Part shown: in pieces, positions 33,876 through 43,343 of the stretch
Layout of the letters: each line of letters starts with the position of its first letter
Numbering within the stretch: position 1 is the first letter of the stretch
From: Solirubrobacter soli DSM 22325
GTDB taxonomy: Bacteria > Actinomycetota > Thermoleophilia > Solirubrobacterales > Solirubrobacteraceae
Assembly (NCBI RefSeq): GCF_000423665.1
Contig: NZ_AUIK01000010.1
Location: forward strand, 62,001 to 126,000
Direction of reading: 5' to 3'
DNA length: 64,000 nucleotides
Program-made: the position numbers and the translations under genes
The notes under the pieces: generated by a model
What the model saw: the letters and a program-made list of their open reading frames with translations, nothing else
Databases searched by the model: none
Told to the model about the DNA's origin: nothing

Positions 33876-33904
33876 TTCACGCGCCACCCATGCGTGTGTA
33901 GGTT
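33876..33904 (+). promoter_or_regulatory. Candidate promoter of the Rhs gene
   Basis: TTCACG (33876-33881) and TAGGTT (33899-33904) are 17 bases apart, a reasonable actinobacterial housekeeping-type promoter. It would give a leader of about 40 bases ending in GGGAGGG at 33932-33938, the ribosome-binding site. Confidence 0.5.
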
Positions 33905-33949
33905 CGCGCCGCTGGGTCGGAGAACGCTGACGGGAGGGTGAAGACAAGG

Positions 33950-36900
33950 ATGTCGGGTCGACGCGCGCTGCGCGCCATGGTCGTGGCGTCCCTTGCCCTG
34001 TTCGCGGCCGCCCCCGCGCAGGCCGCGAAGCCCAGGCCCGACCTCACGGTCTCCAAGGCGAGCGCGAAGGCCGCGAGCGGCCGCTACGACGTCACGTGGA
34101 CGATCAAGAACGGCGGCAAGGGCGCGGCGGGCAAGTCGACGACCGCGCTCGTCCTGTCCGCCGACGCGAAGCTCGACGCCAAGGACGCCAAGCTCGGCAC
34201 CGCCGCCCAGAAGGCGATCAAGGCCAAGAAAGCCGCGACCGGCAAGCGCACGGCGACCGTCCCGCCCACCCTCGCCGCGGGCCGCTACTCGCTGCTCGTC
34301 TGCGCGGACTCGGCGAACAAGGTCAAGGAGAACTCGGAGGGCAACAACTGCCGCGTCGCGACCACGGTCGACGTCAAAGCCACCCTGCCCACGACGCCCG
34401 CCGCCACGCCGATCCCGCAGCCGTCGCAGCCGACGCCGCCGCCCGGCCCGATCGACAACCCGCCCGAGCCGCTCACCGTCGGTATCGACGCGCCCGCCGT
34501 CTTCGGCTCCACGACGGTCACGTTCAAGTTCGTCTCCGCCGGCACCTTCGAGTGCCGCATCGACGCCCGCCCGTACCAGGCCTGCGACGCCACCCAGACC
34601 TTCACCGGCGTCCTCGCGGGCGAGCACACCGTCGACGTGATCGCCCACCGCGGCGGCGAGACCGCCACCGCCCACAAGACCTTCCGGGTCGAGTTCGAGG
34701 CCCCCGCCCCCGGTCCCACCCCGCCCGCCGCGGCCGACCCGCAGACCCGCGCGACCGGCGTCACCGACGCCCAGGTCACGACGGTCTCGGACGCCACGAA
34801 GTTCCTCTACACCGGCAACGACCCGATCCAGAAGGGCGTCGCCGCCGACGCCGTCAAGCCGCTCCAGGCCGCGGTCATGCGCGGCCGGGTCGTCAGACGC
34901 AACGGCACCCCGGTGGAGGGCGTCGAGGTCACCGTGCTCGACCACCCCGAGCTCGGCCGCACCGCGACCCGCACCGACGGCGGCTTCGACATCGCCGTCA
35001 ACGGCGGCGGGTCGGTCACGCTCAGCTTCGCCCGCGCCGGCTACATCCCGAGCCAGCGCCGCCTGGACGTCCCGACGCAGGACTACGACATCGTCGACCC
35101 CGTCGTGATCGTCCCCTACGAGGACAAGGTCACGGGCGTCGATCTCGCCACGAACGAGATCCAGGTCGCCACCGGCTCCGAGATCACCGATTCAGACGGC
35201 ACCCGCAAGGCCACGCTGCTGCTGGACCCGGGCACGAACGCCACCGCGACGCTCCCCGACGGCACGACGAAGGACCTCGGCGACACGCTGAACATCCGCG
35301 CGACCGAGTTCACGATCGGCGACTCCGGCCCCGCCGCGATGCCCGGCGAGCTGCCGCCCACCTCGGCCTACACCTACGCCGTCGAGTACTCGGTCGACGA
35401 GGCCGACGCGCAGAAGGCCGTCGACGTCGAGTTCGACAAGCCGGTCGTCACCTACGTCGACAACCTGCTCGACTTCCCCGCCGGCACGGCCGTCCCGATG
35501 GGGTACTACGACCGCGAGAAGGCGCAGTGGGTCGCGGCCAAGAACGGCATCGTGATCAAGATCGTCGGCGAGTCCGGCGGCCGCGCGCAGCTCGACGTCA
35601 CGGGCGACGGCCGGCCCGACAGCGTCACCACGCTCGGCATCGACGACGCCGAGCTGCAGAAGCTGGCGCAGCTCTACGACCCGGGCAAGAGCCTCTGGCG
35701 CGCCGCGATCGACCACTTCACGCCGTGGGACTACAACTGGCCGTACGGCCTCCCGGACGGCGCCGGCGGCCCCGGTCAGGGCGGCCCGAACGGCGGTGAC
35801 CCGCCCGGCGACGACCCGTGCAACTCGCACGGCTCGATCATCCTCTGCGAGAACCAGGTCCTGGGCGAGCGCTCGCCCATCAGCGGCACCCCGTACACGC
35901 TCGCCTACCAGTCCGACCGCGTCCCCGGCCGGCGCACGGGCGACACGCTCGTGGTCCCGCTCACCGGCGCGACGCTCCCGCCCTCGCTCAAGCGCGTCGA
36001 CCTGCAGATCGACGTCGCCGGGCGCACGTTCAAGTTCCCGTTCACCCCGAAGGTCAACGACAGCTACACGTTCGTCTTCGACGGCAAGGACGCCTACGGA
36101 CGCCGCGTCCAGGGCCGGCAGAAGGCGGACATCACGCTCGACTACGTCTATCCGGCCGTCTACCGCACGCCCGACACGTTCCAGTCGAGCTTCGCGCAGG
36201 TCGGCGGCGCGATCCTCTCGACCAACTCGACCCGCACCGAGATCTCCGTCGCGCAGCGGTGGAGCGGCGTCGTCGGCGACGGCCTCCAGGCGCCGGCGAG
36301 CGCCCTGGCGGGCTGGAGCATCGACGTCCACCACACCTACGACCCCGTCGGCCACACGCTCTACCTCGGCGACGGGTCCAAGCGCAGCGCCGACGGCCAG
36401 AACTTCGACGTCATCCGCACCTTCAAGGCCGGCTTCGCAAGCCCGGAGGGCATGACCCGCACCGCCGACGGCGCGCTCCTGATCGCCGACGGCGCCGCCC
36501 AGGTGATCCGCAAGGTCGAGCCCGACGGGACCTCCACGATCGTCGCCGGCACGCTCAACAGTGCCGGCTTCGGCGGCGACGGCGGGCCCGCCACCGACGC
36601 CGAGCTCGACCACCCCGCCGACGTCGCGGTCGGCCCCGACGGCGCGCTCTATATCGCCGATCAGGGCAACAACCGCATCCGCCGCGTGCTCAAGGGCACG
36701 ATCAGCACGATCGCGGGCACCGGCGACGGGGGCTATGCGGGCGACGGCGGACCCGCGCACCAAGCCCTGCTCGACGAGCCGACGGACGTCGCCGCCGACG
36801 GCAGCGGAGCGGTGCTGATCATCGACCGCGCCAACCAGGCGGTCCGCCGGATCGGCCCCGACGGCGTCATCACGACGCTCGCCGGCACGGGCGTCCCCGG

Positions 36901-39900
36901 CTTCAGCGGTGACGGCGACGTCGCCACCAAGGCCAAGCTGCGCAACCCCCGCGACCTCGTCGTCACCGGCGACGGCAGCGTCCTGATCGCCGACAGCGGC
37001 AACCAGCGGGTGCGGCGGATCGGCCCGGACGGCGTCATCGCCACGATCGCCGGCAACGGCGAGACGACGTTCGGCGGCGACGGCGGCCTGGCGACCGCCG
37101 CCCACCTGGACACGCCGTCGGCCGTCGCGCCCACCCCTGACGGCGGCCTGGTGATCGCCGACTCCGGCCACTGGCGCGTGCGCAAGGTCCAGTCCGACGG
37201 GACGATGGTCACGATCGCCGGCAACGGCGAGCAGGGCACGCGCGGCGACGGCGGGCCCGCCGGTCAGTCGCGGCTCCAGTTCCCGTCGGCGATCGTCCTC
37301 GGCGCCGACGGCACCATCTACTTCAGCGACGAGACGGCCGGCCGCGTGCGCAGCGTCGCCCCGAGCCTGCCCGCGCTGCAGCTGGGCGAGACCACGATCG
37401 CCTCCGACGACGGCCGCTCGGTCTACGTCTTCGACCCCAACGGCCGCCACCTGCGCACGGTCGACTCGCTCACCAAGGCGACCGTGCTGACGTTCGGCTA
37501 CGACGCCGCGGGACGCCTGACCAGCATCACCGACGGCGACGGCCACAAGACGACGATCACCCGCGACGGGGCCGGCACGCCGACGTCGATCCTCGCCCCA
37601 TACGGCCAGGTCACGACGCTCGGCGTGACCAACGGCTACCTGAGCTCGATCAAGAACTTCGCGGGCGACGAGATCAAGGCCACGTACGACGCCGGCGGCC
37701 TGCTCAAGACCCTGACCGACCCGCGCGGCGAGCTCCACAGCTTCGACTACGACCCCGCCGGACGCCTGATCCGCGACACGGCGCCGGGCAACGCGTCCCA
37801 GACGCTCACCCGGACCTCGAACGGCGACATCGTGACCGTCGTGCGCCGCAGCGCCGAGGGCCGCACGACGACCTACCGGGTCGAGCCGCGCAAGTCCGGG
37901 GAGATCGAGCGCTCGGTGACCGACGGGAAGGGCGCGAAGACGACGACGCTCGTCGGCACCGACGGCGTCGTCACCGTCACCCGCCCCGACGGGACGGTCG
38001 TGACCGAGGAGGCGGGGCCGGACCCGCGCTTCGGCATGGACGCGCCGCTCACCGCGCGGATGACCGTCACCAGCCCCGCGGGCCTGCGCACGGTGATGTC
38101 GCGCGCGCGGACGGTCGACCTCGCCACGCCCGGCGCGCCGCTCTCGCTGCGCTCCTTCACCGAGACGACCACGGTCAACGGCCGCGTGCAGACGTCGCGC
38201 TTCGACGCCGACACGCTGCGCTGGACCGACACCTCCCCCGCCGGGCGTCAGAAGGTCACGACCGTCGACGGCCAAGGCCGCCCGCTGCGGGTCGAGAGCG
38301 CGCAGATCACGCCCTCGGTCTTCACGTACGTCGACGGGCGGCTGACGAAGTCCGCGCAGGGCGCGCGCACCGAGTCCTACGCGTATGACGCGCGCGGGCG
38401 CGTGCAGAAGGTCACCGACGCGCTCGGGCGCGACACGACGTTCACCTACGACGACGCCGACCGCCCGCTCACGCAGACGACGCCCGACAACCGCGTCATC
38501 GCGTACTCGTACGACCGCAACGGCAACCTGCTGACGACGACGCCGCCCGGGAAGACGGCCCACAAGTTCGACTACTCCACCCGCGGCGTGATGACGAAGT
38601 ACACACCGCCGCAGGTCGGCGCGACGACGGCGCCCACGTCCTACACCGCCGACGACGACGCGCTCGTGACGGCGATCGACCGCCCGAGCGGGGACGACAT
38701 CGCGTTCGCGTACGACGACGCCTCGCGGCTGGAGAAGATCACCCACGGGGCGCGGTCGACCACGTACGCGTACAACAACGCGACCGGCCGCCTGACCAGC
38801 GCGACCGCGGGCGTCGAGAAGATCGCCTACCTCTACGACGGCGCGCTGCCGACCAAGACGACGGTCACCGGCAGCGTCGCGGGCGTGATCGACGACACGT
38901 ACGACGACGAGTTCCGCGTCAAGACCGAGGCGGTGAGCGGCGGGCCGGCCGTCGCGTACGCGTTCGACCCCGACGGGCAGCTGACCGGCGCGGGCGCGCT
39001 GACGATCGCCCGCAACCCGGCCAACGGCCTGATCACCGGGCTGACCGCCGGCGTGAGCACGACGACGATCACGCCCAACGCCTTTGGCGAGACCGGCGCG
39101 TTCGACGCCGACGTCTACGCCGAGACCTACGCGCGCGACGACAGCGGCCGGATCACGGGCAAGACCGAGAAGCGCACCGCGGCCATCACGACGTACGAGT
39201 ACGGCTACGACACCGCCGACCGGCTGGCGACGATCAAGCGCAACGGCGCGACGGTCCAGTCCTTCACCTACGACGCCAACGGCAACCGCGACAAGACGTC
39301 CGACGGGCAGCCGCTGACCTACGACGGCCAGGACCGGATCAACTCCGCGGGCTACGAGTACACCCCGGCGGGCGAGCTGCACAAGACGCCCGACGGCACG
39401 ACCTACGACTACGACGCGCTCGGGGCGCTGCGCAAGGTCACGTTCGCCAACGGCAAGACGATCGACTACGCGATCGACTCCGGCGGCCGGCGCGTCGCGG
39501 AGAGCGGCGACGGCAGCACGCTCAAGCGGCGGTTCCTCTACGGCCGCGGGCTCGGGCCGGTGGCCGAGCTCGACTCCAACGACAACGTCGTCAGCCGCTT
39601 CATCTACGCGACGCACTCCAACGTCCCGGACCTGATGATCAAGGGCGGCAAGACCTACCGGATCGTCACCGACCAGGTCGGCAGCCCGCGCTCGGTCATC
39701 GACGTCGCCACCGGCACGGCGATGCAGGAGATCGACTACGACGCGTTCGGCAACATCACCCGGGACACGGACCCGGGCTTCCAGCCGTTCCGCTTCGCCG
39801 GCGGCCTGTACGACGTCGACACCAAGCTCGTGCGCTTCGGCGCGCGCGACTACGACCCGCGCACAGGCCGCTTCCTCGCCCCCGACCCGCTGCGCTTCGG

Positions 39901-40441
39901 CGGCGGCGGGACGAACCTCTACGGCTACGCGCTCGCGGACCCGGTCAACCTGACCGACCCGAGCGGCCAGATCCTGGACACGATCCTCGACATCGGGTTC
40001 ATCGCGTACGACCTGTACCGGATCGGGAAGTCGCTGATGAACGGGTGCGGCGTCGACCCGTGGGACGTCGCCGCGCTCGGCGCCGACGTCGCGGGCGCGT
40101 TGATCCCGTTCGCCACCGGCGGCGGCGCCGCGGTCCGCGCCGGGCGCGAGGCCACCGAGGGCGTCTATGAGGTGGTGACCAAGGAAGGGCTCCCCTACGT
40201 CGGCCAGTCCAACAACATCGACCGGCGGCTCGCCGAGCACGTCCGCGACGGCAAGATCACGCAGGAGGCGGCGGACGCCGCCGCGCGCACCGAGGTGCTG
40301 GGCGGCAAGACCGCCCGCGAGGTCGCCGAGCAGCGGCGGATCAACGACCTGACCAACGGCGTCGGCGCGTCGGACCCGGGGATCGCCAATAAGGTGAACC
40401 CGATCGGGCCCAAACGCCAACACCTGATGGACCTGTATTGA
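33950..40441 (+). CDS. Exported Rhs/YD-repeat polymorphic toxin with CARDB, carboxypeptidase-like, NHL and GIY-YIG-like nuclease domains
   Basis: The 2163-residue protein begins with a signal peptide (MVVASLALFAAAPAQA). Then come a CARDB domain (about 25-145), a Pro linker, an Ig-like domain, a carboxypeptidase-regulatory-like domain (VMRGRVVRRNGTPVEGVEV, ~305-380), about six NHL repeats (~825-1140, IADGAAQVIRKVEPDG, IADQGNNRIRRV and others), YD repeats (~1150-1960), and the Rhs core RDYDPRTGRFLAPDPL (~1967). Downstream of the core the C-terminal ~160 residues are variable-type toxin: GVYEVV then YVGQSNNIDRRLAEH and EQRRI match GIY-YIG nucleases, with a terminal NKVNPIG. Export by Sec with a shell-encased toxin is as in WapA-type contact toxins. 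The ATG at 33950 fits the GGGAGGG site better than the GTG at 33938. Confidence 0.92.
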   Translation: MSGRRALRAMVVASLALFAAAPAQAAKPRPDLTVSKASAKAASGRYDVTWTIKNGGKGAAGKSTTALVLSADAKLDAKDAKLGTAAQKAIKAKKAATGKRTATVPPTLAAGRYSLLVCADSANKVKENSEGNNCRVATTVDVKATLPTTPAATPIPQPSQPTPPPGPIDNPPEPLTVGIDAPAVFGSTTVTFKFVSAGTFECRIDARPYQACDATQTFTGVLAGEHTVDVIAHRGGETATAHKTFRVEFEAPAPGPTPPAAADPQTRATGVTDAQVTTVSDATKFLYTGNDPIQKGVAADAVKPLQAAVMRGRVVRRNGTPVEGVEVTVLDHPELGRTATRTDGGFDIAVNGGGSVTLSFARAGYIPSQRRLDVPTQDYDIVDPVVIVPYEDKVTGVDLATNEIQVATGSEITDSDGTRKATLLLDPGTNATATLPDGTTKDLGDTLNIRATEFTIGDSGPAAMPGELPPTSAYTYAVEYSVDEADAQKAVDVEFDKPVVTYVDNLLDFPAGTAVPMGYYDREKAQWVAAKNGIVIKIVGESGGRAQLDVTGDGRPDSVTTLGIDDAELQKLAQLYDPGKSLWRAAIDHFTPWDYNWPYGLPDGAGGPGQGGPNGGDPPGDDPCNSHGSIILCENQVLGERSPISGTPYTLAYQSDRVPGRRTGDTLVVPLTGATLPPSLKRVDLQIDVAGRTFKFPFTPKVNDSYTFVFDGKDAYGRRVQGRQKADITLDYVYPAVYRTPDTFQSSFAQVGGAILSTNSTRTEISVAQRWSGVVGDGLQAPASALAGWSIDVHHTYDPVGHTLYLGDGSKRSADGQNFDVIRTFKAGFASPEGMTRTADGALLIADGAAQVIRKVEPDGTSTIVAGTLNSAGFGGDGGPATDAELDHPADVAVGPDGALYIADQGNNRIRRVLKGTISTIAGTGDGGYAGDGGPAHQALLDEPTDVAADGSGAVLIIDRANQAVRRIGPDGVITTLAGTGVPGFSGDGDVATKAKLRNPRDLVVTGDGSVLIADSGNQRVRRIGPDGVIATIAGNGETTFGGDGGLATAAHLDTPSAVAPTPDGGLVIADSGHWRVRKVQSDGTMVTIAGNGEQGTRGDGGPAGQSRLQFPSAIVLGADGTIYFSDETAGRVRSVAPSLPALQLGETTIASDDGRSVYVFDPNGRHLRTVDSLTKATVLTFGYDAAGRLTSITDGDGHKTTITRDGAGTPTSILAPYGQVTTLGVTNGYLSSIKNFAGDEIKATYDAGGLLKTLTDPRGELHSFDYDPAGRLIRDTAPGNASQTLTRTSNGDIVTVVRRSAEGRTTTYRVEPRKSGEIERSVTDGKGAKTTTLVGTDGVVTVTRPDGTVVTEEAGPDPRFGMDAPLTARMTVTSPAGLRTVMSRARTVDLATPGAPLSLRSFTETTTVNGRVQTSRFDADTLRWTDTSPAGRQKVTTVDGQGRPLRVESAQITPSVFTYVDGRLTKSAQGARTESYAYDARGRVQKVTDALGRDTTFTYDDADRPLTQTTPDNRVIAYSYDRNGNLLTTTPPGKTAHKFDYSTRGVMTKYTPPQVGATTAPTSYTADDDALVTAIDRPSGDDIAFAYDDASRLEKITHGARSTTYAYNNATGRLTSATAGVEKIAYLYDGALPTKTTVTGSVAGVIDDTYDDEFRVKTEAVSGGPAVAYAFDPDGQLTGAGALTIARNPANGLITGLTAGVSTTTITPNAFGETGAFDADVYAETYARDDSGRITGKTEKRTAAITTYEYGYDTADRLATIKRNGATVQSFTYDANGNRDKTSDGQPLTYDGQDRINSAGYEYTPAGELHKTPDGTTYDYDALGALRKVTFANGKTIDYAIDSGGRRVAESGDGSTLKRRFLYGRGLGPVAELDSNDNVVSRFIYATHSNVPDLMIKGGKTYRIVTDQVGSPRSVIDVATGTAMQEIDYDAFGNITRDTDPGFQPFRFAGGLYDVDTKLVRFGARDYDPRTGRFLAPDPLRFGGGGTNLYGYALADPVNLTDPSGQILDTILDIGFIAYDLYRIGKSLMNGCGVDPWDVAALGADVAGALIPFATGGGAAVRAGREATEGVYEVVTKEGLPYVGQSNNIDRRLAEHVRDGKITQEAADAAARTEVLGGKTAREVAEQRRINDLTNGVGASDPGIANKVNPIGPKRQHLMDLY

Positions 40442-41256
40442 CGATCGGCGAGATCGACGGCCTGCCCGCCCTCGTCGTGCTCGAGGGCGGGTGGCGGGAC
40501 GAGTACGCGCGCACGATCTCCGAGCGAGGGCTCGAGGTGCTCTCGATCCGTGAGGACGACCTGTCGTTCCTCGCGCAGGTACCGCGGCTGCGCGGGCTGG
40601 TCCTGAACGGGGGCGGCGTGCGCGACCTCTCCCCCGTGGCGCGGCTGGGCGCGTTGGAGACCCTGACGCTGAACACGCCGTCCAAGCCGAAGCTGCCGCT
40701 CGACTTCGGCGCGTTCGGAGCGTTGAAGACCCTGCGCATGTACTGGAACCCGGGCTTCGAGTCGGTGTTCGATTGCGGGTCGCTGGAGTCGCTGTTCGTC
40801 TTCGGGCCGCCGGACGCGGATCTGACCCGCTTCGGCGCGTTCGGACGCCTGCGCCGGCTGGAGCTCTCGCAAGGGCGCAAGCTGACCTCCACCGCCGGAC
40901 TCGGCGCGAGCGTGCGCTTCCTCGGCCTCTACCAGCAGGGCGCGCTCAGCGAGCTGGCGGACCTCCCGCCGCTCGAGGTGCTGGCGATCGAGGGCTGCAA
41001 GCAGCTCGCGGAGATCGTCACGGTGCCGACGCTGCGCTCGCTGAAGGTCGCCAACTGCGGCGACATCGCCTCACTCGCGCCGCTGCGAGGCCTCACCCAC
41101 TTGGAGGAGTTCTTCGCGTGGGAATCCACCCGCGTCCTCGACGGCGACCTGTCTGTGTTGCTCGAGCTCCCGCGCCTGCGGACGATCGGGATGCGCGACC
41201 GCCGCGAATATCGCCCGCGCGTCGCCGAGATCGAGGAGGCGTTGCAGGGTAGGTGA
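40438..41256 (+). CDS. Leucine-rich-repeat protein, probable immunity protein for the Rhs toxin
   Basis: The TTG start overlaps the toxin stop (TTGA), so translation is coupled one to one with the toxin. The 272-residue protein has no signal peptide and about nine LRR units of 20-24 residues (LRGLVLNGGGVRDLSPVARL, LKTLRMYWNPGF, LRRLELSQGRKL, LEVLAIEGCKQL, LRSLKVANCGDI). Immunity proteins are normally encoded directly after the toxin domain and stay in the cytoplasm, both true here. Repeat proteins such as ankyrin and HEAT types are known in this role; an LRR immunity protein for a GIY-YIG toxin is inference. Expression independent of the toxin is possible from a site inside the 3' end. Confidence 0.75.
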   Translation: MTIGEIDGLPALVVLEGGWRDEYARTISERGLEVLSIREDDLSFLAQVPRLRGLVLNGGGVRDLSPVARLGALETLTLNTPSKPKLPLDFGAFGALKTLRMYWNPGFESVFDCGSLESLFVFGPPDADLTRFGAFGRLRRLELSQGRKLTSTAGLGASVRFLGLYQQGALSELADLPPLEVLAIEGCKQLAEIVTVPTLRSLKVANCGDIASLAPLRGLTHLEEFFAWESTRVLDGDLSVLLELPRLRTIGMRDRREYRPRVAEIEEALQGR

Positions 41257-41262
41257 CCTGCG

Positions 41263-42882
41263 ATGAGCATCAAGGCCACCAGCGACCTGTGGTTCAAGGA
41301 CGCGATCTTCTACTGCCTGGACGTCGAGACGTTCCTGGACTGGGACGGCGACGGCTGCGGCGACCTGCTGGGGCTGACCGAGCGCGTCGACTACCTCGCC
41401 GGCCTCGGGATCAGCTGCCTGTGGCTGATGCCGTTCTATCCGTCACCCAACCGGGACGACGGCTACGACATCACGGACTACTTCACCGTCGACCCGTCGT
41501 TGGGCACGTTCGGCGAGTTCACCGAGCTGATCCGCACCTGCCACGACCGCGGCATCCGCGTGATCGCGGACTTCGTCATGAACCACACGTCCGACCAGCA
41601 CCCCTGGTTTCAGGCGGCGCGTGCGGACCCGGAGTCGCGGTACCGCGACTTCTACGTCTGGCGCGACGAGCGGCCGCCGGAGAAGCCGGGCGACGTCGTC
41701 TTCCCGGACCAGGAGAGCTCCAACTGGGCGTATGACCGCAAGGCCAAGCGGTACTACCTGCACAAGTTCTATGCGCACCAGCCGGATCTCAACCTCTCCA
41801 ACCCGGCGGTCCGCGACGAGCTCGCGCAGGTCATGGCCTTCTGGCTCGCCCAGGGGCTGAGCGGGTTCCGGGTCGACGCCGTCCCGTTCCTGATCGAGGG
41901 CTCGATCGACGATCCGCACCAGGTCCTGCGCGACCTGCGCGCCTCCCTGAACCGCCGCGACGGGCAGGCGGTCCTGCTCGGCGAGGTCAACCTCGAGCCG
42001 CCCCAGGTGCGCGAGTTCCTCGGCGACGCCGACGGCGACGAATTGCACATGGTGCTCGACTTCATCGGCAACCAGGCGCTCTACCTGGCGCTCGCCCGCG
42101 GCGTCGCCGAGCCACTCGAGCGGGCGCTGCGCGACTTCCCGCCGATCCCGCCATCGGCCTCGCTCGGGCGCTTCGTGCGCAACCACGACGAGCTGACGCT
42201 GGACAAGCTGAGCGCATCCGAGCGCGCCGAGGTGTTCGCCCGCTTCGGTCCCGAGAAGGAGCTGCAGCTCTACGGCCGCGGCCTGCGGCGCCGGCTGCCG
42301 ACGATGCTCGACGGCGACGAGCGCGCGATCCGGATGGTCTACTCGCTCGTCTTCTCGCTCCCCGGCACGCCGGTGCTGTTCTACGGCGAGGAGATCGGCA
42401 TGGCCGAGAACCTCGCGATCGAGGGCCGCTACAGCGTGCGCGCGCCGATGCAATGGTCGCCCGACGGCGGCTTCTCCACGTCGGACACGCCGCGGCGGCC
42501 GCTGGTCGAGGGCGAATACGGGCCTGAGCGCATCAACGTCGCCGCCCAGCGCCGCGATCCCCACTCGCTGCTGAACTGGTTCGAGCGCCTGATCCGCCGC
42601 CGGCGCGAGTGTCCGGAGCTGGGGTTCGGGACGCTGACGCTGCTCGACACCGGCGCGCCGTCGGTCCTCGCCCACCGCTGCGACTGGGAGGGCGAGACGA
42701 TCGTCGCCGTCCACGAGCTCTCCGGCCGCCCGGTCCGCGTCTCGCTGCCGGTCGAGGACGGCCTGGCGCTCGTCGACCTCCTGGGCGACCCGGAGCATCC
42801 GCTCCCGGCGACGCTCGACCTCGAGCCCTACGCCGCCCACTGGTACCGCGTGCGGCGCGCGGGCCGCCGCATGCCGCCGTGA
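41263..42882 (+). CDS. Trehalose synthase-like GH13 alpha-amylase-family enzyme
   Basis: GH13 subfamily-16 proteins interconvert maltose and trehalose. The 539-residue sequence has the barrel landmarks DGYDITDYFTVDP, ADFVMNHTSDQHPWF, the nucleophile Asp in GFRVDAVPF near residue 203, the acid/base Glu in LLGEVN near 240 and the third Asp in FVRNHDEL near 308, plus LFYGEEIGMAEN and RAPMQWS. A short C-terminal beta domain follows. It lacks a fused maltokinase. The start lies 6 bases after the LRR gene stop with the ribosome-binding site AGGTGA inside it, so it shares that transcript despite an unrelated role. Confidence 0.9.
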   Translation: MSIKATSDLWFKDAIFYCLDVETFLDWDGDGCGDLLGLTERVDYLAGLGISCLWLMPFYPSPNRDDGYDITDYFTVDPSLGTFGEFTELIRTCHDRGIRVIADFVMNHTSDQHPWFQAARADPESRYRDFYVWRDERPPEKPGDVVFPDQESSNWAYDRKAKRYYLHKFYAHQPDLNLSNPAVRDELAQVMAFWLAQGLSGFRVDAVPFLIEGSIDDPHQVLRDLRASLNRRDGQAVLLGEVNLEPPQVREFLGDADGDELHMVLDFIGNQALYLALARGVAEPLERALRDFPPIPPSASLGRFVRNHDELTLDKLSASERAEVFARFGPEKELQLYGRGLRRRLPTMLDGDERAIRMVYSLVFSLPGTPVLFYGEEIGMAENLAIEGRYSVRAPMQWSPDGGFSTSDTPRRPLVEGEYGPERINVAAQRRDPHSLLNWFERLIRRRRECPELGFGTLTLLDTGAPSVLAHRCDWEGETIVAVHELSGRPVRVSLPVEDGLALVDLLGDPEHPLPATLDLEPYAAHWYRVRRAGRRMPP

Positions 42883-42883
42883 A

Positions 42884-42908
42884 CCTAAAGGGGCCTGACC
42901 CCTTTAGG
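42884..42908. terminator. Perfect palindrome between convergent genes, related to the GGGGTCTGACCCC element
   Basis: The arms CCTAAAGGGG (42884-42893) and CCCCTTTAGG (42899-42908) are perfectly complementary with a five-base loop CCTGA. It lies one base after the trehalose-synthase-like stop and contains the TAA stop of the S4 gene, so it can end both transcripts. Its core GGGG-YCTGA-CCCC is shared with the two palindromes at 52685-52766. Confidence 0.8.
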
Positions 42909-43293
42909 TGTCGCGGCCGCGCAGCCGGTCGAACTGGCGGCGGTCGCGCTTGGTGGGGCGGGCGTTGCGGTCCACGCCCTGCGGGCGGGTCATCCGCATC
43001 TCGGCGACGCGCCGCTCGCGCTCGGTGCGGCTCTCCTCGGTCTCGGCGTAGAGGAGTTGCGCGTCGGCCGCGGGCAGGCGGCGCTCGGCCGTGGCCTTGA
43101 TCAGGGCCTCGAGGCGGATCACGCCCTGGCTGAACTCGATCCGGTCACCGGGCTTGACGTCCTTGCTCGGCTTGGCCGGGAAGCCGTTGAGCTTCACGCG
43201 GCCGCCGCGGATCGCGTCGACCGCCAGCGCGCGGGTCTTGACCAGGCGCGCGGCCCACAACCACTTGTCGATCCGGACGGGTGTCTGATCCAT
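42904..43293 (-). CDS. S4-domain RNA-binding protein, Hsp15-like
   Basis: The 129-residue protein opens with an S4 domain (VRIDKWLWAARLVKTRALAVDAI, GGRVKLNGFPAKPSKDVKPGD), followed by a charged C-terminal extension rich in Arg and Glu, as in Hsp15 (HslR). Hsp15 binds 50S subunits carrying a stalled nascent chain and helps recycle them. The start is an ATG at 43293, divergent from a secreted-protein gene 50 bases away. Its TAA lies inside a palindromic terminator. Confidence 0.88.
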   Translation of the reverse strand: MDQTPVRIDKWLWAARLVKTRALAVDAIRGGRVKLNGFPAKPSKDVKPGDRIEFSQGVIRLEALIKATAERRLPAADAQLLYAETEESRTERERRVAEMRMTRPQGVDRNARPTKRDRRQFDRLRGRDT

Positions 43294-43343
43294 CGGTCCT
43301 CATATTGTTCCCAACCTTCTCGGCGAACCGACGTTGTCGGAGT

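Noticed and set aside
35192-40423. A 1743-codon open frame antisense to the Rhs gene
   Set aside because: It is a by-product of high GC on the opposite strand: composition is Arg/Val/Asp/Gly-rich without domains, while the sense strand has clear domain structure.
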